NCBI RefSeq assembly: GCF_004769525.1
Contig: NZ_RQFT01000011.1
Span: forward strand, 248,001-312,000
Reading direction: 5' to 3'
Source of the DNA: Leptospira bouyouniensis
GTDB taxonomy: Bacteria; Spirochaetota; Leptospiria; Leptospirales; Leptospiraceae
DNA: 64,000 nt
Each line of letters begins with the position of its first letter. Position 1 is the stretch's first letter. Of the stretch, positions 28,222 to 36,446 are shown piece after piece. The translations under genes and the position numbers were made by a program. Below the pieces are notes generated by a model, which saw nothing but the letters and a program-made list of their open reading frames with translations, did no database searches and was not told where the DNA came from.

Positions 28222-29424
28222 TCAAACCAATTGCTTCACCGCTTTTCGTAGACCCTCGATGGTCAATGGAAACATAGGAACCACATCTTCAATTGCTTCT
28301 ATTGTCGGTGCACCCCAAAATCGTTTTGGTTCAGGGTTTAGCCATACGGAATCTGGGAAATATCCAACAAGTTCCTTTAAACATTCCAATCCACTTTTAG
28401 CTTTTTTTTCTTTCTCTTCTTTCGTATGTGAATGATACGCATAAACGTTGTAAGGTGTTCCCATCAATTCATAAGGAGCCATATAAGCATCTCCTACAAA
28501 AATGAGCTTTGTATTTTTCCTATATTTTTCTTCGAAGTGTTTGAGTGAGATTCTAGATTGAAACTCATGGTTTGCATATAAGTATTCATGAAAGATATTG
28601 TGGAAAAAATAATTATGAACTTCTTTAAAATGGTATAAACCCCTACTGGCACTAAAAAGTTTACTGACTCGATCAGAGTGTGGTGTCATACTCCCACCAA
28701 TGTCCATAATGAGAACGAGTCGAAGTGAGTTTTTCCTTTCTCTTTCTTCTACCAATTCAATTTCCCCACCATTTTCGCAGGTTTTATCGATCGTTTTGTC
28801 TACATGGAGTTCTCGTTTCCCTTCTTTCTTTAAAAAACGGAGTTCTTTCAGAGCCAACTGGATGGACCTTGTATCAAGGATCTCATCTTCCCTGTAAGCC
28901 TTGTATTTCCTTTCGTTCCAAAGGCTAACTCCAGATCGATTCCCTTCCCCTTCCGTATTCCCCCCAATAGAAATACCATTTGGATTAAAACCGGAATTTC
29001 CAAAAGGACTGGTCCCTGAAGTTCCGACCCATTTACTCCCTCCATCATGCCTTTCCTTCTGTTCTGCTAGGCGTTTTTTTAATTCCTCAATTACCTCATC
29101 CATACTCAAATGGGGAGCATTTTGTTTTTGTTCCTCAGAAAGGTGTTTGGGAATATTTTCCTCCAACCATTCAAAAAGAAGATCGCGGAATTCAATCCGT
29201 TGTTCTTTCCAACTGCCAAAAGTTTTTCCAAACGCAATGTCATAAGGATCATAGTGTTTTAAGTCTTTTGCAAAATTGAGCCTTCCCACTCGGTACAACT
29301 GATCCAGCGAGATATAACCTTTGGGGTCAGTGAGTTTTCGAATGCTTTCTAAAAATGCGATGAGTTCCCCTGTTGAACAAGGAACTGTTTCCTTTCGCAG
29401 ATTGTAGAAAAAATCGAGGAACAT
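28222..29424 (-). CDS. VWA-domain protein of the CoxE/MoxR-associated type
   Basis: 400 residues, no signal peptide, expected to be cytoplasmic. A charged N-terminal half (with a Gly/Asn/Ser-rich stretch near 130-160) leads to a von Willebrand A domain (about 235-400). The MIDAS metal motif reads DIGGSM near residue 240, where DxSxS is usual, so the first serine is glycine. Such proteins pair with MoxR AAA+ ATPases as chaperone or metal-insertion machines. The moxR-like gene ends one base upstream, confirming the pair. A dedicated target is not evident. Confidence 0.85.
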   Translation of the reverse strand: MFLDFFYNLRKETVPCSTGELIAFLESIRKLTDPKGYISLDQLYRVGRLNFAKDLKHYDPYDIAFGKTFGSWKEQRIEFRDLLFEWLEENIPKHLSEEQKQNAPHLSMDEVIEELKKRLAEQKERHDGGSKWVGTSGTSPFGNSGFNPNGISIGGNTEGEGNRSGVSLWNERKYKAYREDEILDTRSIQLALKELRFLKKEGKRELHVDKTIDKTCENGGEIELVEERERKNSLRLVLIMDIGGSMTPHSDRVSKLFSASRGLYHFKEVHNYFFHNIFHEYLYANHEFQSRISLKHFEEKYRKNTKLIFVGDAYMAPYELMGTPYNVYAYHSHTKEEKEKKAKSGLECLKELVGYFPDSVWLNPEPKRFWGAPTIEAIEDVVPMFPLTIEGLRKAVKQLV

Positions 29425-29425
29425 A

Positions 29426-30214
29426 TTAGTTTAAGTACACTCTGTAATCATCTTCCGATTTGAATAAGGTCCCGGCAAATGGGATTTTATTCGATTCTAA
29501 TGTTTCCCCAGAAACGAGTAAAACTTGGATCCAATCCAGTAACTCACTGGTAGAAGGTTTTTTGCGTAGGCTTTCTATTTTTCGGATCGAATAAAACATT
29601 GCGAGTGCCTTTTCCATAAATTCAGTTTCAATGGAGGGATAATGTGCCTTGATGATCTCCTTCATAGATTCCCTTTTTGGAAATTCAATGTAGTGAAAGA
29701 TACAACGCCTTAAAAATGCGTCTGGCAATTCTTTTTCATTATTGGAAGTGATGATGACAATAGGACGTTCTTTTGCAACAATATGCTCTTTTGTTTCTGG
29801 GATAAAAAATTCCATTTTATCCAATTCAAGGAGTAAATCGTTCGGAAATTCAATGTCGGCTTTGTCAATTTCATCGATGAGGACTACCGATTTGTTCGGT
29901 TCGAGGAAGGCTTCACCGAGCGCTCCTAAACGAATGTAATTTTTCACGTTTCTGACTCGGTTCATGGCTTCCTCTTCCGGAAACCGCGAGTCATTCAATC
30001 GGGAAACCGCATCATAAAAATACAATCCTTCTTTGGCAAGGCTTGTAGACTTGATGTGCCAACGGTAAAAGGGAAGGTTTTTTGTTTCGGCAAGGAAACT
30101 TGCAAGGAGGGTTTTGCCCGTTCCGGGTTCCCCTTTCAAAAGGAGCGGACGTTTTGTGATCTCTGCCACTTGTACTGCTTCTTTTAAGTCTTCGGATAGG
30201 ATATAATCTGCCAT
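29426..30214 (-). CDS. MoxR-family AAA+ ATPase
   Basis: 262 residues of a single AAA+ module: Walker A GEPGTGKTLLA, Walker B SVVLIDEIDKAD, sensor 1 IVITSNNEKELPDAFLRRC with the arginine finger, and the helical lid. MoxR ATPases work with VWA proteins to assemble or activate other proteins. An AAGGGAAG ribosome site supports the ATG at 30214. First gene of a probable three-gene unit with the VWA and PrsW-like genes. The 115-base gap upstream is shared with a divergent gene. Confidence 0.92.
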   Translation of the reverse strand: MADYILSEDLKEAVQVAEITKRPLLLKGEPGTGKTLLASFLAETKNLPFYRWHIKSTSLAKEGLYFYDAVSRLNDSRFPEEEAMNRVRNVKNYIRLGALGEAFLEPNKSVVLIDEIDKADIEFPNDLLLELDKMEFFIPETKEHIVAKERPIVIITSNNEKELPDAFLRRCIFHYIEFPKRESMKEIIKAHYPSIETEFMEKALAMFYSIRKIESLRKKPSTSELLDWIQVLLVSGETLESNKIPFAGTLFKSEDDYRVYLN

Positions 30215-30238
30215 GTTCTTCCCTTTTGGACTCCAATC

Positions 30239-30250
30239 TTTTTCGAAAAA
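30239..30250. repeat. 12-bp palindrome in the moxR divergent gap
   Basis: TTTTTCGAAAAA is a perfect palindrome 25 bases upstream of the MoxR gene, within the gap shared with the gene at 30330. It may be a protein-binding site or simply an A/T-rich chance palindrome. Confidence 0.3.
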
Positions 30251-30329
30251 CGGGGGAATCTACTAAAAATTGCTTTTTGAAAGAAACTTCTGTTCCTATA
30301 TTGAGAAATTGGAACGATAGTAAACATAT

Positions 30330-32261
30330 ATGGGTGATTTCGATAATACAAAGCGGGCCATTGGCGTTGGAAAACTGGACGATTCTCAAAGAAAGGATAT
30401 GTTCAATAAGTTTAAGAGCGCAGGTGGAGAAGTCATCAAAGAGAAAACTCCTCCAAAAGAAGACGATAGCAAAAGAAATCGTCCAGAACCAAAGGTCAGA
30501 CAAAGCACTGTTTCGCGTGGTGGTGACGAAGGTCGCACTGGTAGTCGAGGTGGCAGTGCTTCCTCTGGAGGAAATCCTTCCAAACAAGATTCAAATTCTT
30601 ATAAGTCTCAAGCAGATTCAAAAGCCCAATACGAAAAAGAGATCAGTAGTTTCGGTGCACGTTTTTCCATAAAACTCAAATGTTGGTTAGCCAGAGTTAC
30701 ATCATTTGGTTCGAGTGACCTCACACCAAAATTTATGCACGATTTTTCAATTCGTGGTAAACAAGCACTCATTGAATTACAATACAGTGGAAACGAATTA
30801 CTAGCAAATCAACAATATTCACCTCAGCTAAGTAAGGCGCTTGATCGTATCAACCCATTACTCGTTGAACTTTTAGCGATGGGTCAAAAATTGTATAACG
30901 GACCAGAGCTAACTGATATAACAGAACCAATTATGACAGCACCTGAATCACCAGTTGCCATCGAAAGGGTAAAGAATCAATTTTATTCCCTCTTCAAAAG
31001 GATGTATATCCTCTACCCTTACCAAGAAACATTAAAAAAATCTTTCTCCCAAGCCTATGACGAATTACAAAAGTTAGAAGGAAAACCTTCTCTCATTTAT
31101 GCCAATAAAAAACGAAAAGTATTACAAGAAATCGACACTTTGTTTGATGGATTTTTTGATAGATTGTATTTGGTTGTTTTAAGGGCAGAAAACAAAAACA
31201 TTCCACTTATTTCTCGTTATATGGAAAATCTCTTGGGAATCACTCAGGAAGAAAAACCTGGTCAAAGAAAATCAGGTGAAAATGTTCCAGGTGGAAAACC
31301 AGTCGAAACGAAAGAAGAAAGAGATGCGGAAGCATCAGCTAAAGAAGATGAGAAAAAAGAAGAGGAAGAAGTTCCTCTATCGAAAGAACAAGCCTATGGT
31401 CTGCGTCTTATGCAGATGTATTCCATTCCCAAATTACGCAAAAAATTTGATCCGAAAAACGAATACTTAAATATTCCAGATTCAGACAAAGCCCTACTTG
31501 CTCTTTTTTATTTTTATGAATTTGACGATGAATATTCTTTTGTGATGACCACCAAAAAAATCGATATCAAACCTGGATCGATTAACGGAGTAAAGGTGGA
31601 TTACCGACAAAAAATGTTAGATATCTATGAAAGCACACGCACGATAATAGATCAATTTCGAATTTACCACGATATTCTACGAGAGTTAGAAAAACATAAA
31701 GCCAATCCAGGTGCAAATTATATTGAAGCTTCAAAAAAGTTAACTGGAATAGAACAAAAACGAACTGGTCAATCCCGTACTGTTCGTATGGCAATCAAAG
31801 AATTTAGCTTAAAGTCACGTGATTCCTTACTCACTCTTATTAAAGATATGAAGGGTAAAAAAGAAATTGTCGCGAACATGAATGATATTTTGACTTTGGA
31901 TTCGATGGAGTCGAGAAAAAGGCTCAATAAAAAACCAGTCAAACAGTGCATTATGGAATCTTATTGTTATCTGCTTGCTCTACATGACCGGATCGAAACT
32001 GGTGATTTGTTTGGTGGACTTGTGGAACTCACTCCTGAACAAATGAAATCCTCTTTTGGAGTGGATACGGAAACCGCAAAAGAGACAGGATCACCCGATG
32101 CGAGTGATTTAGAAAATGAAACCCAAGCAGAAGGGAATCAAACAAACATAGAATCCAAAGATCAGGAAACAAACGCAACGCAAGCAACAGATACGCAAAC
32201 AAATGACAGTTTCGATGATCTTTCTGATGATGACATATTACCAACAGGAAATCCTTTTTAA
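30330..32261 (+). CDS. Large cytoplasmic protein of unknown function, 643 aa
   Basis: I do not recognise a family. The N-terminal ~105 residues are polar and probably disordered (Lys/Pro/Arg then Gly/Ser-rich, e.g. RGGDEGRTGSRGGSASSGG). A helical region (about 105-310) follows, then a Lys/Glu-rich linker (about 315-350), a second mostly helical domain (about 350-590), and an acidic Asn/Gln/Thr/Asp tail ending DDLSDDDILPTGNPF. No membrane segment or signal peptide. The ribosome site is weak. It is divergent from the MoxR gene and its stop overlaps the ATG of the nitrilase-like gene by one base. The plan resembles a scaffold or RNA/protein-binding protein, which is inference only. Confidence 0.75.
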   Translation: MGDFDNTKRAIGVGKLDDSQRKDMFNKFKSAGGEVIKEKTPPKEDDSKRNRPEPKVRQSTVSRGGDEGRTGSRGGSASSGGNPSKQDSNSYKSQADSKAQYEKEISSFGARFSIKLKCWLARVTSFGSSDLTPKFMHDFSIRGKQALIELQYSGNELLANQQYSPQLSKALDRINPLLVELLAMGQKLYNGPELTDITEPIMTAPESPVAIERVKNQFYSLFKRMYILYPYQETLKKSFSQAYDELQKLEGKPSLIYANKKRKVLQEIDTLFDGFFDRLYLVVLRAENKNIPLISRYMENLLGITQEEKPGQRKSGENVPGGKPVETKEERDAEASAKEDEKKEEEEVPLSKEQAYGLRLMQMYSIPKLRKKFDPKNEYLNIPDSDKALLALFYFYEFDDEYSFVMTTKKIDIKPGSINGVKVDYRQKMLDIYESTRTIIDQFRIYHDILRELEKHKANPGANYIEASKKLTGIEQKRTGQSRTVRMAIKEFSLKSRDSLLTLIKDMKGKKEIVANMNDILTLDSMESRKRLNKKPVKQCIMESYCYLLALHDRIETGDLFGGLVELTPEQMKSSFGVDTETAKETGSPDASDLENETQAEGNQTNIESKDQETNATQATDTQTNDSFDDLSDDDILPTGNPF

Positions 32262-32971
32262 TGGCAGTCATCAAAATCGCAATCTACCAAAAGAATTTAC
32301 ACAAACGATTCACCCAAGAGGAAATATCAAAAGTCCAACAGAGCAAGGCACAATTTTTATTGTTACCAGAAGGTTTCCCTCACTTTTTTCAAAGTGAATC
32401 TCCAAAAGATGGAACAAAACATGAAAAGGAATACCAAGATCATTTGTTAGAGATCTCGGAAAAATTTCCAGGAGTTATCCTTGGTGGTAGCCAATATCGA
32501 AATAATGAAAATGGTAATTTAGTTTCTGCACTACCTATTGTACAATCATTAGTTCTTGTTGATTTTTATGAAAAAAAATCTCCTAACCCAATTCGAGAAG
32601 AAGCCGTCACAACTGGTGTCACAGAATCAATCTTTATCATGGGAGGCCTTCGCTTCGGATTGTTACTCGGAGAAGATTTATTTAATGAGTCAATTTGGAG
32701 TGAATTTCAAAATGAGAAAATAGAGATTATCTTCCATTTGGATACAACAAACCAAAACAAATCTTATGAAGAAGATTTGAATGATTACGAATTACTTGCC
32801 AAAGAAAAAAATATCCATATCGTTAGAGTTTGCGGACCCACTGATGGAAAAGCCGCACGCAGTTTATACGCGTCTCCTTCAGGAATCAATTGGAAAGTGG
32901 GGAAATTGGAAGAAGACAAAGAAGTTTTTAAAACTTTGTCCGTGAATGTCATGAGAAGTTACTTACTTTAA
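32261..32971 (+). CDS. Nitrilase-superfamily protein lacking the catalytic cysteine
   Basis: 236 residues with the carbon-nitrogen hydrolase pattern: an N-terminal IKIAIYQ strand, the catalytic-Glu segment LLLPEGFP (Glu37), and a Lys segment DFYEKKSP (Lys105/106). The nucleophile region reads RFGLLLGEDLFNESIW, so the position of the usual ICYD cysteine is Gly137. It is also shorter than active members (about 260-280). A pseudoenzyme with a binding or regulatory role is likely. Start overlaps the previous gene's stop (TAATG), so it is translationally coupled to the unknown 643-residue protein. Confidence 0.78.
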   Translation: MAVIKIAIYQKNLHKRFTQEEISKVQQSKAQFLLLPEGFPHFFQSESPKDGTKHEKEYQDHLLEISEKFPGVILGGSQYRNNENGNLVSALPIVQSLVLVDFYEKKSPNPIREEAVTTGVTESIFIMGGLRFGLLLGEDLFNESIWSEFQNEKIEIIFHLDTTNQNKSYEEDLNDYELLAKEKNIHIVRVCGPTDGKAARSLYASPSGINWKVGKLEEDKEVFKTLSVNVMRSYLL

Positions 32972-32994
32972 ATTTTTTTGATACTAACTGAAAA

Positions 32995-33040
32995 GTTTCA
33001 TTGTGAATGAAACAAGGAAGAATCTTCCTAAGTTTCATTC
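32995..33040. repeat. Two mutually exclusive hairpins after the nitrilase-like gene
   Basis: GTTTCATT (32995-33002) pairs with AATGAAAC (33006-33013). The same GAATGAAAC (33005-33013) also pairs perfectly with GTTTCATTC (33032-33040), with GGAAG/CTTCC (33016-33020, 33024-33028) continuing that stem inside. So one arm can choose between two partners. No T-tract follows. It may be an attenuator-like 3' element or convergent-gene mRNA end. Confidence 0.6.
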
Positions 33041-33057
33041 ATTCCCTATGTATGATT

Positions 33058-33088
33058 CACTTTGGAATGGGTTTTCAAATCCAAAGTG
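33058..33088. repeat. 9-bp perfect stem-loop in the convergent gap before lspA
   Basis: CACTTTGGA (33058-33066) and TCCAAAGTG (33080-33088) form a 9-base stem with a 13-base loop, between two convergent genes. A further palindrome CTATCAATGATAG (33094-33106) and a TTTTTT run follow at 33110-33116. Together they may end transcription of the plus-strand unit. Confidence 0.5.
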
Positions 33089-33136
33089 GATATGCTATCA
33101 ATGATAGATATTTTTTATGTAGGAAAAGCTTTCCGA

Positions 33137-33697
33137 TTATTTTTTATCCAATTCCTTCCAATCCATTGTGAATAGTAAAATCACAATGCCGATGGAAACA
33201 CATGAATCGGCAACATTGAATGCTGGCCACCTGTCGAAGAGTAAAAAATCGGGCCATTCAAAGTCTAAAAAGTCAACAACGCCAATGTATTCGATCCCAG
33301 GTTTGTCAGGTGTGAAGCCAAAACGAAAACCAGTCCCTGGAATTTTGACAAAAAACTTATCAATAAAATTTCCAAAGGCTCCCGCCATTACAAAATTCCA
33401 TCCCCATACATTTCCCAAGTCAGAATTTTGCCATCTGTAAAAAATTAAAAAAACAATCGCAAAACCAGTCGCAAATAATGACGGTAATGCATTGTCTTGG
33501 AAAAGCCCAAACACAAAACCAGTATTAAACGTAAGCGAAAGTCTGAAAAAATCACCTAACACAGGAATACTTTCATGTGCATACATTTTTGTGATAATGA
33601 TATACTTTGTGAGTAGGTCTAAAAATAGTCCAAAGGCAACAAAGGCCAAGTATCCTGGTTTAAATACAGAGAAAAATGGAGTGTTTGGTAATTTCAT
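33137..33697 (-). CDS. lspA: Lipoprotein signal peptidase (signal peptidase II)
   Basis: Inner-membrane aspartyl protease that removes prolipoprotein signal peptides, needed for the lipoproteins encoded in this window. 186 residues with four membrane segments. Conserved blocks are [35 protein letters not shown] (Asp142) and FNVADS (Asp164), giving the catalytic Asp pair. Between GNFIDKF and VVDF there is a stretch of about 20 residues ([20 protein letters not shown]) not present in typical LspA, lengthening the periplasmic part. Stands alone on the minus strand. Confidence 0.94.
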   Translation of the reverse strand: MKLPNTPFFSVFKPGYLAFVAFGLFLDLLTKYIIITKMYAHESIPVLGDFFRLSLTFNTGFVFGLFQDNALPSLFATGFAIVFLIFYRWQNSDLGNVWGWNFVMAGAFGNFIDKFFVKIPGTGFRFGFTPDKPGIEYIGVVDFLDFEWPDFLLFDRWPAFNVADSCVSIGIVILLFTMDWKELDKK

Positions 33698-33722
33698 ATT
33701 GATGATTTAGGTTTTATTCCGT

Positions 33723-35357
33723 TTATTTTTGTTTCCAATAACTTAGACTCGATTTCGCAAGTGACCAAAAACAAAGTCCTGATAGTATATAAAATATTAT
33801 GCTTGGTTCTTTCCAGAATTTTTCCGCATAATACATTCCAAAAAAGAAAAATAGTGATCCTAGGGTCCCAAAAGTGAAAATTTCTTTGAGTTTCAATTCC
33901 TCCGATTTATAATCGTCTTTTTTAGAAAATTCACCCCGATTCCATTTGTACAAGAAGTCATTGAGTTCTTTGGGTAACGAAAACAAACTTGTGATAAATT
34001 CTTCTCCTTCATCCTTCCAAAGCCTTTTGAACGAACCACCCTTCAAAACAATCTGCGAAAACGGTTTTTCGGCGTATTCGATCATGGACCTTGTTGGATC
34101 CAAAAACGAAAAGTTTCCCAGTAACAAAGCAAGGACACGATGTAAACTTAGAAAATTGGGAGGAAGTTTCAAACTAGAGAGCAACCGTTTGAGGCTCACT
34201 TGGATTTCCTTTAAGAATCGAAGGTCATCCCCTGGTCTTAAGGTTTCAAAACTTAAATTCCTAAAATGATCTGTATCGGCAAGGATTCGATTTAGTTTTT
34301 CCAACGAGTATTTTACGATTTGGGTTAATTCATCTTTGGATAAAGATTCCGTCACTGCTCCCAACTCATATAAGGATTCAGAAATCAGATGGTAATCCTT
34401 TCTCATTGCACCAACCAATATTCGTTCTAAAATTTGGGTTTCTTCTTCTGAAATAGATTGAACAGCTCCAAAGTCGATTAGACACAATTCTCCGGTATCC
34501 ATAAAAATTAAATTTCCTGGATGTGGGTCTGCATGAAAGAATCGATAATCAAAAATCATTAAAATATATGCTTTGATCAACTTATCCAAATTAGGATTCC
34601 GTTTTGTATACAGGGGTTCGGGATCTAATTCATAAATCTTTTTTCCTTCTACAAATTCTGTAACGAGAGTGTGTCGACCGCAAAGTTCTTCGATTGGATT
34701 TGGAATATAAAAATCTTTTTCAAGTGCAAACATCTGTTTGAGTATTTTTAAATTTTTTAATTCACTTCGAAGATCCAATTCCTCATTGATCATAGATTGT
34801 AATTGGTCGTTCACCTCTTTTGCAGAAACTTTTACCACAAACGAATCAATGAGCCAAATGACTTTCGAAATGGTTTTTAGATCAGATTTCGCTGTATCTT
34901 CGATTCCAGGGTAAAGGGTTTTGATTGCCACTTTTTTGTTTTGGTAATACCCAATGTGAACCTGAGCTGTTGAGGCACTTGCATATGCAGTTTTTTCCAA
35001 TGATTCAAAAATTTCATCCATTGGTTTTTTGAAATCCATCAGCCATCTTTTATCAATATCATGAAATTCTCGCGGAGGGATTTTGTCTTGAAGGTCTTGC
35101 AATTCCCATAAAAATTCCTCGGGTAGGATATGGAATAAATTGCTGATAAACTGCCCTATTTTTATATAAACACCACCTAATTGAAAGAAAAGTGTTTTTG
35201 TTTCGATTCCTTTTCTTTTAAGAAAATGCGTACGTTTTGTGTTATATTTTTCTTTCGAGAGAATTTTTTTGGAAAATTTTGAAAGGTATAAATATTGAAA
35301 GTATGTTTTAAATACAAACGAATAAACAGAGACGGATCGATTTTGATCTGATTTCAT
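33723..35357 (-). CDS. ABC1/UbiB-family atypical kinase
   Basis: 544 residues. The UbiB/ADCK signature is clear: the KxGQ-type YIKIGQFIS, the Ala-rich loop YASASTAQVH with the following VAIKTLYPG lysine, MINEELDLRSE, FFHADPHPGNL and LIDFGAV. Two C-terminal hydrophobic segments (LGSLFFFFGMYYAEKF; FYILSGLCFWSLA) anchor it to the membrane. Members support isoprenoid quinone biosynthesis as ATPases; in an organism with menaquinone (mqnA is in this window) the partner lipid is unclear. It overlaps the oxidoreductase gene upstream by 4 bases. Confidence 0.88.
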   Translation of the reverse strand: MKSDQNRSVSVYSFVFKTYFQYLYLSKFSKKILSKEKYNTKRTHFLKRKGIETKTLFFQLGGVYIKIGQFISNLFHILPEEFLWELQDLQDKIPPREFHDIDKRWLMDFKKPMDEIFESLEKTAYASASTAQVHIGYYQNKKVAIKTLYPGIEDTAKSDLKTISKVIWLIDSFVVKVSAKEVNDQLQSMINEELDLRSELKNLKILKQMFALEKDFYIPNPIEELCGRHTLVTEFVEGKKIYELDPEPLYTKRNPNLDKLIKAYILMIFDYRFFHADPHPGNLIFMDTGELCLIDFGAVQSISEEETQILERILVGAMRKDYHLISESLYELGAVTESLSKDELTQIVKYSLEKLNRILADTDHFRNLSFETLRPGDDLRFLKEIQVSLKRLLSSLKLPPNFLSLHRVLALLLGNFSFLDPTRSMIEYAEKPFSQIVLKGGSFKRLWKDEGEEFITSLFSLPKELNDFLYKWNRGEFSKKDDYKSEELKLKEIFTFGTLGSLFFFFGMYYAEKFWKEPSIIFYILSGLCFWSLAKSSLSYWKQK

Positions 35358-36394
35358 TTTTTATTCCTATAAATTGATTCAATACTTTCCAAAATTTGGA
35401 TATTCTCAGACAAGGTTCCTTCCATAGTCGATTTTTCACCATGGATTACCTCTTTAATTTCTTTGTAGATCCCTAAAAATGCATTGGATGTTTCTGGCTT
35501 TGGGAATCCTTTTGGATTGTATAATTCTAAACTTTGAAATCCTTTGTACAATTTTGAAGGAACAGATTGAAAGAATTGGAACCCATCGTTCGAACAGATA
35601 ATCCGATGGGAATTTGTATGAATATCCAATTCAAATTGAAAATATTCCCTGCCTCCTGAGACATCTAATGTGATTTGTATATTTGAATTGGTAAAAAAAT
35701 AGGCAGATGCTCTTGTTTCGACAATTCCTTTTTTGGGTCTTTCCATTTTGGCATGTACGAGTTTAGGTTTTCCAACCAACCAATGAATTAAATCGAGTGC
35801 ATGGGTACCGTCATGAAGTAAGGGACCACCACCAGACTTTGAAAAGGCGATACCAGGATTTTTAGCAGAAGTAAATACAGAAGCACGGATGGATTTGATT
35901 TGCCCGAAATTTCCTTTTTTTAATTCATCTCTCACAAAGAGGTAACTTGGGTGGTATCTTCTTTCATGATTGATCCAAATTTTTGTCTGGTTGGATTTTG
36001 AAAGTTGTTCTAACGTTTTCGCCCCTTTTGAAGACATTGCAACCGGTTTTTCGATGAGAAGGTGCCGAATTCCCATTTTGATGCATTCTTTGGCAATTCC
36101 TTCATGGGTATGACTGGGGGTAGCAATGATGGCAAGGTTTACCGTCGGTAAATTCAATTTTTGAAACAAACCGTTGGGAATGTTGACTGTTGGTTGTTTC
36201 CATTGGTTTTGGAATAGTTCACAAGCTTCCGGATTCGAATCAAAGCCAGATACAAATTCAAAATGGGCCTTTCCCCAAGAAGACATGAGTACACCCATAT
36301 GTGTGCAAGGTTTTTTGCGGTACGGGTCTTTTTCTAGTTTGGAAGCGATTCGTCCAAGGCCAATGAGAATCGTTTTGATTTTAGTTGGTTTCAT
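35354..36394 (-). CDS. Gfo/Idh/MocA-family NAD(P)-dependent oxidoreductase
   Basis: 346 residues. An N-terminal Rossmann fold (ILIGLGRIA), AIIATPSHTHEGIAKECI, the LLIEKPVA motif with the catalytic-site Lys, and a C-terminal substrate domain with GGGPLLHDGTHALDLIHWL. Family members oxidise or reduce sugars or related compounds; a role in envelope sugar chemistry would fit the neighbours but is not shown. It precedes the UbiB-type gene with a 4-base overlap and is divergent from murF (52 bases). Confidence 0.88.
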   Translation of the reverse strand: MKPTKIKTILIGLGRIASKLEKDPYRKKPCTHMGVLMSSWGKAHFEFVSGFDSNPEACELFQNQWKQPTVNIPNGLFQKLNLPTVNLAIIATPSHTHEGIAKECIKMGIRHLLIEKPVAMSSKGAKTLEQLSKSNQTKIWINHERRYHPSYLFVRDELKKGNFGQIKSIRASVFTSAKNPGIAFSKSGGGPLLHDGTHALDLIHWLVGKPKLVHAKMERPKKGIVETRASAYFFTNSNIQITLDVSGGREYFQFELDIHTNSHRIICSNDGFQFFQSVPSKLYKGFQSLELYNPKGFPKPETSNAFLGIYKEIKEVIHGEKSTMEGTLSENIQILESIESIYRNKK

Positions 36395-36446
36395 TTAAGT
36401 TTTTCTTTAAAATCTTTCTTTCCTTACGAATCTGGCACAAGAAGCT

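Noticed and set aside
28222..30214. MoxR-VWA pair as an anti-phage defence island
   Set aside because: Neighbours are housekeeping or envelope genes, no nuclease or other effector is present, and base composition does not differ visibly from the surroundings.
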